A stretch of DNA of 64,000 nt. Source: Porodaedalea pini. Its lineage: Eukaryota > Basidiomycota > Agaricomycetes > Hymenochaetales > Hymenochaetaceae. Below, one piece after another: positions 1 through 10,715 of the stretch. The position numbers were made by a program, and so were the translations under genes. The notes beneath the pieces were generated by a model. It made no database searches. It was not told where the DNA came from and worked only from the letters and a program-made list of their open reading frames with translations. The DNA is taken from positions 806,001 to 870,000 of the forward strand of contig NBAY01000005.1 of assembly GCA_002794775.1 (NCBI GenBank), in the 5' to 3' direction. The number at the start of each line of letters is the position of its first letter. Within the stretch, counting starts at the first letter, position 1.

Positions 1-11
1 CCGAAAGCTAG

Positions 12-341
12 ACGACGCGGACCTTCGATCAGTTTCTTGCTTTGCAAATGCAAGGCGCCTCAAGCGCAACCGAACCTCAGCAGTTTTTTTCAGAACATAT
101 ACCGCTTAGCATCTTGGCGCCTCTTCGTCTCCGATACTTCTCTCCTTCGGAACTGTTACGGCTCTTTCACTTTGAGCCTCTTGCAGCATCAGATGGCTAT
201 GAAAGCAAAGTAATGAAGTTTGTCTGGCCTGTGGATGTGAGTTGGAGGTCGCGATACCGTCTCCTCGGGAACAGTGTGAATGTGGAAGTAGTGAGACGGT
301 TGATAAACTATCTCTTCGAGGGAGACGATGTGGTGTCATAA
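12..341 (+). CDS. DNMT2: DNMT2-type tRNA cytosine-5 methyltransferase, C-terminal exon (5' truncated by window)
   Basis: Last exon of a Dnmt2/TRDMT1-family enzyme, which methylates cytosine 38 of tRNA-Asp using S-adenosylmethionine. Only about the last 109 residues are present. The recognisable signature is the C-terminal LRYFSPSELLRL segment followed by SRYRLLGNSVNV and VVRRLINYLFE, which match motifs IX and X of the DNMT2 family. The catalytic PPCQ and ENV motifs would lie upstream of the window. An in-frame stop at 9-11 ends in a usable acceptor AG, so the exon probably begins at 12. The stop codon is at 339-341. The family call rests on motif match only; the C-terminal LGNS motif is shared with other cytosine-5 methyltransferases, but the RYFSP/RYRLLGNS pairing is most like DNMT2. 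Confidence 0.8.
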   Translation, partial: TTRTFDQFLALQMQGASSATEPQQFFSEHIPLSILAPLRLRYFSPSELLRLFHFEPLAASDGYESKVMKFVWPVDVSWRSRYRLLGNSVNVEVVRRLINYLFEGDDVVS

Positions 342-760
342 CACAATTATAATATTGCATATTTCATGGCAAATTATTTCTCCGAGTTTTGTAAAGATGC
401 ATTTTGTTGAGCTTTGCATTGCGAGGCGGATGACTTGTGCTGACTAAGCTGTGGGAACACGATCTTAAGAGAGCCTTGCGTGTCAAGTCTTCCTGAATCG
501 CAACCACGACCATCTCATTAGTAGCCAGCGTTTCACGCTTTCAACGCGTTCACCATTTCGTCGCTCACGTCGTATACACACCACGCGATCTTCCGCTGCT
601 CAGACGGAAGATTCATGCCTTGTCGCCCTCACGATTCTCAGAGTAACCAAGAAAAGTTTTACCACCCTAATCCTCTCATCATAACAGTACGTCGTTCTCA
701 ACTAGTTGTGGTGCCTTGCAGACTGATAATGAGCTTGCATCAGTCCTAAAATCTACCAAC
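342..760. other. Intergenic region, promoter of TIF5
   Basis: About 420 bp between the DNMT2 stop and the eIF5 start. Pyrimidine-rich stretches are present near 560-690. No open frame, repeat or recognised motif is seen. Confidence 0.5.
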
Positions 761-2144
761 ATGGCTGGAATTGTTAACATTCGTCGCGACGTCGATGACA
801 AGTTTTACCGCTACCGGTATGTCTATTGCGCACTGAATATTGTCTAATTTGCTGAGCCTCTTCCCATTTTCAATGTACTTCAGCATGCCGGTCTTGCTCA
901 CCAAGATTGAAGGCAAAGGCAACGGCATTAAGACGGTCGTTCCGAACATGTCTGACGTTGCGCGTGCACTCTCACGCCCGCCGACCTATCCGACAAAGTT
1001 CTTCGGATGCGAGCTCGGCGCTCAGACAACCTTTGATGAGAAGGGTGATCGCTACATTGTCAATGGTGCGCATGACGCCTCACGTCTGCGCGAGCTTCTC
1101 GATGTTTTCATCGACAAGTTCGTTCTGTGTGCCTCGTGCAAGAACCCAGAGACGGACCTTATCATCACGAAGGGTGACATCATCATTCGTGACTGCAAAG
1201 CATGCGGCCAGCGTACCAACGTAGACATGCGCCACAAGTTAACGACCTTCATACTTAAAAACCCGCCTAAAGTGTCGAAGAAGTCCAAGAAAGCCAAGGA
1301 GGGCGCCGCTACGGAGAATGGTGGTGGCAGTCCCCCTGCTGAGGAGGACGAAGAGCTGGGTGCGGAGAGCGACGACGAGCTTACTAAGCGCATCAAGTCT
1401 GAAGCTGCCGAGCTTGAGGCCAATTCAAAGCTGAAGGAGGACGAATGGGCTGTGGATACCTCGCCGGAAGCCGTCAAAGCTCGTGTTAAGGCTCTTGAAA
1501 GTGGCGTGCAAACTGCTCTCGTCCTTGGTGATGACGACAGCGACGACGACGCAAACAGTCCGTACACTCAGATTGGCCAATGGGCCGAAGAGAATCGCGA
1601 CACGGCTTCCGCTGTCGATGTCTTCAAGCATGCTCAAGACTTGGGTATCGAGAAGAAGCACAAGACTGTGCAAGTCCTTGTGCAGGCTCTCTTCACCGAG
1701 AATATTGTCTCGGAAGTTCCCAAGTATGCGCCTATGTTCGCAAAGGTGTGTCGATTTTTTAAGACTCCACGGTTAATTTGCCTATGACAACGAGCTGACG
1801 TCGTTTTTGTCTAGATGACTACGTCTGAAAGACATCAGAAAGCTCTTCTGGGCGGTATCGAACGCTTCGTTGGCGTTTCTTACCCGGACCTCATTCCATC
1901 GATTCCGAAGATCCTGATGGCCTTCTACCAAGCCGACGCTCTCGAGGAGGATGTCGTGAAGCAATGGGGTACTCATGTGAGCAAGAAATATGTCGATAAA
2001 GACATTAGTAAGAAAGTCAGAAAGGCTAGCGAGCCCTTCCTGAAGGTATGTTCCGCGCAACCGTGTCTACAGCTATATCTGATTGTTCCCAAGTGGCTTG
2101 AGGAGGCCGATGACGACGAGGAAGAGGAATCCGACGAAGAGTAG
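761..2144 (+). CDS. TIF5: Eukaryotic translation initiation factor 5 (eIF5)
   Basis: GTPase-activating protein for eIF2 in the 43S/48S pre-initiation complex. Exons 761-816, 884-1745, 1815-2045 and 2094-2144 close in frame to 399 residues, close to the usual 400-430. The N-terminus [19 protein letters not shown] carries the conserved arginine region needed for GAP activity. A C-x2-C...C-x2-C zinc finger follows (CASC at the start, CKACG at the end, about residues 98-125). A charged, acidic linker leads to the C-terminal W2/HEAT domain, and the protein ends in the aromatic/acidic [12 protein letters not shown] box that binds eIF2-beta and eIF3c. The last intron (48 nt) has a CAAG acceptor and is a multiple of three, so retention would add 16 residues; splicing is favoured because family members read FLxWLEEAE there. 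Single-copy housekeeping gene. Confidence 0.95.
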
Positions 2145-2413
2145 ATGTAATAGGAGTATCTGTTCAAGATAGATCATATTCGCGCTATAGTCTAAAATCA
2201 GACTTTTTCTTCGTTTGCTCTGACTGGATTCTGTTCTTCAGCTCTGTAAATAAATATATAACATGCTGAACTCGATCGATTTGTCAACTCAATTTCTGAG
2301 GTGTGAAAAACTAGTAGTCAGCTGTGTGCATTCCCGCGGCCTTTAAAGTAGCCGACCCGACGGCGATCAGGTGTTTCTCCACACTTCCCCGCGACTTAGA
2401 CTGAACCTCGACC

Positions 2414-4367
2414 ATGTCTTCCCAGAGTCCGAAAGCTGAGAGGGTGTTCATTATAGGCATCGGATGTACGGCATTCATCAAGGTAAAGAAGTGAATAATA
2501 TGCAATATCCAGGATGCTTACATTATTATAAGCCGAGAGGATTGAGGGCTACAGAGGACGTGAGCCGCTCGCATAATTTCAATATGTATGTATTAATGCC
2601 TGGCTCAGATGGGTCTGGAAGCAGCTACGAAAGCTCTTCTTGATGCCGGCATTACTTACGACTCTGTAAAAGTCGCTTTCGTTGGGTACTGCTATGGCGA
2701 CTCTACATCCGGTCAAGTTCGTGTTTCTTTTATAATACTTTATATACAACTGTATTCTTATGCTCGTCTTTGTCATTCCAGCGCGCACTGTATAACCTCG
2801 GGCTAACAGCCATACCGATAACCAATGTCAACAACAATTGCTCCACAGGTTCTACCGCTCTTTATCAGGCGGCTTCATGGGTACGTGGCTCGCAGGCGGA
2901 CTGCGCACTAGCACTCGGTTTCGAAAGGATGGCTCCTGGTAGTTTACAGTCCAACTGGAAAGATCGTACTCCACCCATGGAGCCTTTCCAGAAGGTCGTT
3001 GAGATGACTGAGGAATCTCTCGGAGCAAACCATGGTCCGAATGCTCCCCGACAGTTCGGAAATGGAGCAACCGAGTACTTCAAAAAGTACGGAGGAAACA
3101 TCGAGCACCTGGCGAAAATAGGTGAGAAAATATGGCTTCATGATAGTGCACTGGCCTACGACGTGTCTGGTAGCATCTAAAAACCATAAGCATTCGACCA
3201 AGAATCCGTATTCTCAATTCAGGGATGGCTGGAGCGTCGAACAAGTTCTGAAAGCGCCGAAGATAACTAACGAACTAACTAAGTTCATGTGCAGTCCGAC
3301 AAGTGATGGGGGCAAGTGTGATCCTCAAAATTTTATTTTGACATCATTATTCACGACTTCATCAGCGGCTTGCTGTATTGTCGCCTCCGAGTCCTTTGTT
3401 CATGCACACGGCCTCGAGAACCAAGCCATCGAAATCATCGGTCAACAACTTTCTACCGATTTGCCAGCAACTTTCGACAGTCGAAGCGCTATGGAGCTCG
3501 TCGGATACTCGATGTCTAAAGACGCTGCGGATAAAGCATTTGCACAAGCCGGGTTCAAAGAGGGCCAGGGTCGCGATCAAGTCGGTGTAGTAGAGCTTCA
3601 TGATTGCTTTGCTGCGAATGAAGTGAGGATATCCACATTACTTTCTGTTTTTGAGATAACTGATGATCAACTCGTGCAGCTCCTCACTTATCCTGCGTTG
3701 GGTCTCTGTGCTCCGGATGAAGCTCATAAGATGGTTGACAGAGGAGACAATACGGTGAGCCGCCCACTGAGATGCAAGCGTATGAGAACTGAGTGCTGTC
3801 TTCGTTGCAACAATGCAGTACGGAGGAAAATATGTTATAAACCCTAGCGGAGGGCTGGAGGCTAAAGGACACCCTCTGGGAGCTACGGGACTGGGCATGC
3901 ACTTCTACATTACCGGTGGGTAGTTTCTTGCGTTAAGTAGTCCCGGATCAGCTAACTAAGAAGAAAATTGTCTAGCGCAACTCAGGAACTGTAAATGCTA
4001 CAGCCAATGATGCTTTAAATTGCCGCTAACATGACTGTTGTGATTCTTAAGGGGCGGGTCCTATGCAAGCCCCAGGGCTCTTCGACGTTCCCGACAAGCG
4101 CGGCAAGTTAGGCCTTGTCCATAATATCGGACTTGGCGGTGCTGTCGTCGTAAGTGTCCTGCGCAGGCCTGAGTTTTACAAAGAAGGAGGGAAAGACGGA
4201 CGAGACAGGTGCGAGGTCCGCTTAGTTCCGTCCTTTATCGGGTGCTAACGACCTTCAGACTCGGATATAATCACGCGCACGAATGCCGCTCAATCACACT
4301 TGCAGATGTCGACAAAGTGAAGGCTAAGAAGAGTTCTGACTGGTTCCTTTCTCTTGCGAAACTGTGA
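2414..4367 (+). CDS. SCP-x-type thiolase (sterol carrier protein 2 thiolase domain), peroxisomal
   Basis: Acyl-CoA thiolase of the SCP-x / SCP-2 thiolase family, expected to cleave 3-oxoacyl-CoAs (often branched) in peroxisomal beta-oxidation. Eleven exons: 2414-2482, 2533-2559, 2609-2716, 2782-3121, 3174-3311, 3366-3622, 3680-3754, 3819-3915, 3976-3990, 4052-4208 and 4259-4367. Together they give exactly 464 codons including the stop. Catalytic signatures are [14 protein letters not shown] (nucleophile Cys), the conserved [11 protein letters not shown] region, HDCFA, and [14 protein letters not shown] (active-site His). The protein ends in Ala-Lys-Leu, a type-1 peroxisome signal, and has no fused SCP2 lipid-transfer domain, unlike mammalian SCP-x. 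One intron (3312-3365) must start GC rather than GT, and one exon is only 15 nt. The compact, intron-rich structure with all catalytic residues present suggests a working gene. Confidence 0.92.
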
Positions 4368-5372
4368 AAGAAGATAATATGCGAATCAGACTTAGCGGAT
4401 AAGAGAGAATGCCAGATTGGATTTGTGCGCCTTAGGCCTGTTTGCAATTATGTGCTTTTAGCGAAGCATGGTACTCCGTTAGCAAGTTTATATGACCTGC
4501 AGCTATCGTTGGTGGCCTGGTGTGATCTTGTGCTACATGCAAATCAGGGCCGTCGTCGAATTGCAGAGTACGCAATATTAATGATTTGCATTTTTAACTA
4601 TTTTGTGTCCAGTTCCATAGGAAGCACCTCTCAATAAAACGTACAAGTAACGAAGCTCGAGTTGTGAAGGCTGTCTGAAAATAATTTGGCACTACTTGTT
4701 AGTTAGCCCTCATGGTCTTGCTAGCGATTTGGTCCCAATGAGTATCGGTGGACTCACTGCAATTCAATCTGATGAAGCTCCCCTGTAATAGCTTGGTCGT
4801 ACAGTCTATCTTTAATATTGCATTCGATGTTCCTCATGTAATTATCTCGTCGCCTTCTCGCCTACTAGTTAGCACCAGCTGCGTGGGCAGCGTGGCTGGT
4901 TTACTAGATCTCTTTAATATTACCCGACGGCGTAAGCTAAACATGACTTGAAAATTTCTGTCATTGAAGTACCAAAATGTTTTCTGGGCAGGAGTGGTAG
5001 ATTAGGGCGGATTAATTTCACAAGCGATACAGATACTGGTCGTCGGTCGGGAGCTTGAGTATCAGTTTAGCTCTACGGTACTACCGACAATCGTTTGTCC
5101 CACTGGTATTGAAGGTACTTAACAGCACCATGTTTTTTATTCATATTTTGAATATATACCACTCTTTCCTGTAACCTGATTTATGTGCTATTACTAGTAG
5201 GGAGAGAAGATCTTTGCAAAGCATTATTAGTATTGAGGAGGTGACTCGTACAACGCTTGCGGCGATCCTGGCCATATTCAGGGTAATTATGTAATATATG
5301 AAGAGGGCTGAATGCCTCGCCAGTTGATTCTCTTGTTCTTTCCGCTCATCTGGCCGACTCTCGAAACCGTGT
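4368..5372. other. Intergenic, AT-rich, no gene seen
   Basis: About 1 kb between the thiolase and the SMN homologue. Several short open frames exist but none shows family resemblance or plausible splicing. No repeat arms were noticed. Confidence 0.5.
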
Positions 5373-6799
5373 ATGGCGCGCCAGGTTGTGTCCTACGATG
5401 ATTTGGATGCGCCACTGGGCACATCTTTGCAGACAACCTTGGCAAGTACTAGCGCCAATCCCATCTCTGGAGCAACGAAACAACTTACTACGGAGAACGG
5501 TACCACTGCTGCTTCCCCACCTACAAAAAAGCGAAGACGCGATGGAGTCAATGGTGAGGGAAGTGGACCTCGCAATATCGAAAATGACTTCAACGATGTG
5601 CGTGAAGGTGGCGAAATAATCTCAGGGAATGCTAGCAAACTGTCTTCATCACAGTCGTTGCCTCCCAAGCCACCAGTTAAAAAACGAGGGAAACACAAGC
5701 GACGCTCCGGCGGTGGTCCTGGTGCCAGTCTGGCCGGAATATTATCTGAGACGGCTTTCGAAGAAGATGCATCTGTTGCTACTCAGCATTGGGATGATCC
5801 TGGTGCACAAGCTGATAGGATCTCTTATGACGAAGAGGTCGACGGTGAAGTTGTCGGTGCCGGGGACAATCGAGATGAAGGCGATTATGAGGGTGGACAG
5901 GGTGGAGAAGGTGTGATGGATGTCGAAGAAATTGAAGACGATGATGACAATGACGATGACGAGACTAAGGAACTCACGCACGAAGAGGTTTGGGACGACT
6001 CAGCGCTCATTGCAGCTTGGGACGCTGCTACCGAAGAATATGAGGTCTGTACCCATTTGTGCATCTTGAATCTTAGATTCTGATCCCCGACTTTTCCGGA
6101 TAGGCTATGCACGGGAAAAACAAGCGCTGGAAGAAGGAGAGGGTTCACAAGTCGCCTCTGTATGTTTCTGTATCTACTGAACACGTTAATTGCTGCTAAC
6201 ATAGTCGCGACGTGTAGCTGGTACAATACCCCTCAGGAAAAACCTGCGACGTCTTCAACTAAAGGAAAGGCGAGGGCGAAGCGGGACGTGAGCGGCATAT
6301 CTTCTGCTGCAGAAGGTCGTTCGCTTGAAATTTCAGGAGCAAAGGATGAGGATGCAGTTTCATCAGTGCCACTGAACTTCGAAACCTATGTCCCTACGCA
6401 TGATGCATCGCTTGCATTCCCAGTTCCACCGAGCCCGCCACCCGTACCGGAAACAACACAAGCTCACCTAAGAAGTATTACGTCGCACTTTGCAACTCAG
6501 AATGAATCTGGTGACGCTGCAATGTCACTAAACCTTGCGCCTCTTGGAGCCGCAGGGCTAAGCGCGGACGAGGCTTTCTCCCGCGCAATCGGCGCAATGT
6601 ACTGGTGCGGCTATTGGACTGCGGTGTACCATGTGCGTCCTTGCTTTAGGCATGTGTTAACGGCCAATTGTTCATGATACTATGTTTATAGGTGCACAGA
6701 GCTCACGAGCAAGGGCCGACTGATAATCTCGCAGTGGAAGATGCAGGCCAGGTACATGAGGAAGAAGAAACCGAGCTGCTGGTCTCCACACAGCGCTGA
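5373..6799 (+). CDS. SMN1: Survival motor neuron (SMN) homologue
   Basis: SMN family, the core of the complex that loads Sm rings onto spliceosomal snRNAs. Exons 5373-6044, 6104-6159, 6218-6632 and 6692-6799 give 416 residues. Evidence: the Gemin2-binding helix LTHEEVWDDSALIAAWDAA (about residues 198-216) is followed by HGKNKRWKKE and HKSPLWYNTP, as in fission-yeast Smn1. A C-terminal YG-box-like oligomerisation segment reads AIGAMYWCGYWTAVYH (about residues 365-380). The long N-terminal part before the helix is low-complexity, acidic and basic. No Tudor domain is evident, as in several fungal SMNs. The YG box is then followed by an unusual acidic tail of about 36 residues. An alternative would be a divergent paralogue, but no other member is in the window. 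Confidence 0.85.
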
Positions 6800-7512
6800 C
6801 AGCATTGGCATTCAAGCGCCGCATCTTCTTTTCGCCGGATAGTGGCTTATATCTTTGGGTGTGTATTTGACCGCAGCATATCGGGTACTAAAAATGAAAT
6901 ACATACAGTCATGAGTTAGCTAAGGTGGTTACGTTCGGCGTCTTGGAGAATAGCAAGAGAGTTAGCGTTTCGTTCAGCATGGTCATCGGTGAACGAGCAA
7001 CTCCACTCACATCTAAAGCTGGCGTTTACCTCCATGTATGTATATCTCTGAGGTCCACGCTGGGCGATGGTTCACGTCACAGAGCACTTTGCGCGATAGG
7101 GGCCATACATCTAGTAACCTCTCCGGCTATGCATCTGGATTTGGTATGCTATATATATATACTTCATCGTTGACGGACTGTATGTGAGGGAAAGACTTAT
7201 CTGATCTATATTTTGGAAATACACCAAGGCACGAAGCTGATCGCCGCATCTATCTAATGGTCAGTTTGTGTCCAAACATTGAGACAGTAATGTTTATCTG
7301 CTGTGCAAGCGGTCCGCTGTCGGCCGCCTCCGCAACGTTCCTGTCCTAGCGCTTTCAGACTGATACATGTGGAACCATCATTGACAATATTGATACAAAT
7401 CTCAATAAGAGAATGCTTCCTTAGGTCAGTTTGAAAAGCCGGGGCATGGAGGTTGTGTGGCTTGTTCTCCTTCTGTCCCGAACATCAGTCCTCCCCCGAT
7501 TGTCCAGGAGCT
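6800..7512. other. Intergenic, no gene seen
   Basis: About 700 bp between SMN and the next gene. Small open frames (for example 6925-7173) have no homology that I recognise and no Kozak or splice support. Confidence 0.45.
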
Positions 7513-10011
7513 ATGGTCTCTGCACAAGTGCTCACAGTTGCAGCGATTCGTAGTAGTGCCATTATAGTCTGGGCTTTCTTGAGTACTCGGGGGGTTGCTG
7601 CACGCACTCTTTTCAAGAGGGACGCACCGCTTGCCACCGTGAACATACCGCTCACCGTCAACAAGGATCAGCGATATGTGGTGGGCGTAAATATGGTAGA
7701 CCCTTTTTTTATCTTTTGAGATTGAGATATTTACCTTTTCGGTCGCCCTCAGTCATCTTCGCCGGAGAAACAGAGCTTCAAGTTCGCATTGGCGTCGAAT
7801 ACCGGATATAGCGCCGTCGCTGGTACAGCATGCGACAGCTGCGGCGGCGTTCCTTCGTGAGTCCTTACGAACAATAAACTCGTTCGAGTTATTGATGAGT
7901 TTGAACGACCAAACGACTGAAGGTATAATGCATCAGCCTCGGGAAGCCAAATACCGATTCCAGGGTCTGCCAACGTCTCTATCGGTTCTGCCTCACTTAG
8001 CGGACCCTTCATCAAGGAAAATTGCAGTCTTCACGAGGCAAACGGAACTGCATGGCAGTATCCCAACCAAACAGGTCAATGCAATTAGATTAATCTGTCG
8101 TGCTTATGTTGACGACTCTGCTGAACAAAGTCATCGTGGCAAACTCTTCGTCCTCTTTTTTCTCTGACGTGACGTCTGGGCTAATTGGCTTGGGCACGAA
8201 CGCTAATGGCTTATCTGGAGACTTCTTTGATACGGTATTCGGCCAATGGCTCATCCACAACCCCTCGCAGGATAACTTTACCTTCGGTATGGACCTCCAG
8301 CCTCCAACGTTCACGTCAGACGACGACGAAGGCAACGGAGGGATTTTGCATTGGATCGTTCCGGACTCGAGCGCATATGAGGGTAGCATAGTATGGAACA
8401 CCGCGAACGTGTCGCCTGCCGCGGCGAACGCACCCACCAGAACTCAGAACGTGAGCGATACAAGTGCTAATACCGGGCTTGAATTGCCGGAAAGTGACTG
8501 GTCTATCGAACTCGATGGTTGGGCCGCATCGATATCAGGCACAGCTGTGGCGAATGCGAGCAAGGCACAGGCTTTGATTGAGCCCTTCTTCCCTGACATA
8601 TTCTTTCCTGTCACCCAGGCGAACCTGTTCTGTGAGTCCAGCGTCTCGCAGTTTCATTCCTTTTTCCAGCCGACAGCTAATTGTCGCGCGTCCTTGAAGA
8701 TACTGCTATTCCCTCCGCAGTAAAGATCGACTCCTTCGTAAACGGGGCACAAGCGTGGACGATACCCTGTGATACGGCGGTGTCTGTTGCGTTCACTTTC
8801 TCTGGGCAGGCTTTCCCACTCGACCAAACGCAGCTCATCGAGAAGCAAAATAATGGATTTGTATTGGGACCATTAAAGCATGGCCTGATTCATCCGTCAG
8901 CAACTTCATGTTTGGAAGCAATTTCATCTCAGCTTTATATCTGTGAATCAAGCAAATACTGTTAACTTGTCGATTGTTTTACTAACCTTGTAATTCACGT
9001 TTCAGAATCTATGTGATCGGTCGACCTGGTTCGGGCATTCCCAATTCTATTGGTATGGCGACACGAGCCACTAAGTTCGCTACGAAGCCTGTCGGTGCAA
9101 TCGCCGGCGGCACAGTAGGCGGGGTTGTTTTTGTCGCGCTTCTCCTTGTTGGGGCATATACTCTAGGACGCCGCCGCCGCTCGAGGTCATCACCCTCCGG
9201 ACATGATCCCTCTCCTCTGAAGATGGATGAAAAGGAGAAATTTGTCTCGAATCACAATAATGACGAAGCATCTGACGAAGGCGGGCCCCAATACGCGATC
9301 AATTCGCTGTCGCGCTACGGACAGCTTAACCAGAAGCATTCGCCGTCTACACCGTTGACTGCACAGAGCACCCAACCTCTCCTTCCGGAGGCTCAGCACC
9401 CGCAAAGCCCTGCCCTCAGTGTTCCGAATACACCTCACTCCCCCATGGATTTCTTGGCGATATCGCCTGGAGCATCGTACAGAGGCCACGCGGGGGAAGC
9501 GAGCTCAGCATCCGTCGGAAGTCGTATCTCGTATAATACTCCTGCACTTGGCGCGAACATGACAGCATCGCGTGCCATCTCTCCGTATGCCACTGCTGTT
9601 CCCAACACCAATGAGCGCATAGTCACTGCCGAGCCATTCGTGCTTCCTCCTGCATCGACGCCTAGTGTCACTCGCGATCAAAAGTTTGTACCAAGTGACT
9701 CGCCTCCTCAGACTGCACAGCACTCTCAGGTCCATCACTCCGGGGATGCACCGGTAAGCCCGCAAGATATTGACCCGCTCTCGCCGTCGACCTCTTCAGC
9801 CGGCGCCACCGTCGCACCCTTCATCCTCCCGCCGCCTCCGCCAGGCGTAATGTCGCGGTCGAATGACTTGTCGAGCATTCCCCGCCGGGTGGCTGACACT
9901 CCGGCACCACCGTATAGCGCCCAGGCGACTGGCCCGATATCGCCAACGTTGGTCGAATACTCCCAAGGCTCCGATCCCGATCATTCCATGCAGCAGTCTG
10001 AAAAGGCGTAG
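7513..10011 (+). pseudogene. Aspartic-protease-fold type-I membrane protein, catalytic residues replaced and reading frame broken
   Basis: Signal-peptide-like N-terminus, pepsin-fold (A1-like) extracellular region, one transmembrane segment (AGGTVGGVVFVALLLVGAY) followed by RRRRSR, and a long Ser/Pro-rich cytoplasmic tail. Exons: 7513-7695, 7753-7856, 7900-7922, 7964-8074, 8131-8631, 8700-8942 and 9006-10011. A1 hallmarks are SGLIGLGTN, the C-lobe stretch AWTIPCDTAVSVAFTFSG with FPLDQ, and FMFGSNFISALYL before IYVIGRPG. The N-lobe active-site position reads SNTGYSAV instead of DTGS, and the C-lobe triplet is also unrecognisable, so proteolysis is unlikely. At about 8850-8862 the frame must change by one base between QLIEKQNNG and CIGTIKAW, with no possible intron. 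This is either a true frameshift or an assembly error. The 41-nt intron 7923-7963 is short. Confidence 0.6.
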
Positions 10012-10715
10012 GGACCGGAATACGGTATCTCTCAGGCCTAGGATGGATGGACTAATTCTCTTCTCTTCTCTTCAGTCCTTACGTTGGTAATTTTGCTTTC
10101 CGAGTGGGCCTATAAACAATTTACATTTCCAATATTGCTCTCGTTACTCTATGCACCCCTATTATTTTTTGGTATTTTCCTAGTTGTAGTCGAAGCACCG
10201 TTGGTGGTGTCATTAAAGCGAACGGACCACCGGATACCAATCTCACTGTTTGTAATAATTCTGTATTGTAAAGTAGGTACATACGATTGAGCCAGCAAAC
10301 CCAAGGACTGGAACCATCTAACCAGAAAGGAGAGCGCGAACACGCCCGAGCACTAGCCTCAGAATGAAGAAAAGGGAGAAAAAAGGAGTGCACAAGTAAG
10401 AAAGAAGTATCGCTACATAACTTATGCATAGTACATAGGACGGCAGAAATCGGAGACGCACTGATCGGAAAGATGGACCACGAGCCGACGAAGAGGAGGG
10501 TAGCGATAGGGTGGAGAACGCGCCAATGCAGTGAAAGGGGACGTCATTGACTCGTGATGACGAAGACGCAGACTGCCAAAAAAGCCGGGCACGAATGAGA
10601 AGATAGTGCATCAGGTGTCGATAAGAGTAAGCAATCAAAGAGAATAAAAAGAATAATACTGAAGGAGCGTGACCAGGGCCATTGGAGGCTCCACAAATAA
10701 AAATGGGAACGGGTA
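10012..10715. other. Convergent intergenic region
   Basis: About 700 bp between two convergent genes, probably holding both 3' UTRs. The antisense open frames are shadows. No motif is recognised. Confidence 0.45.
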
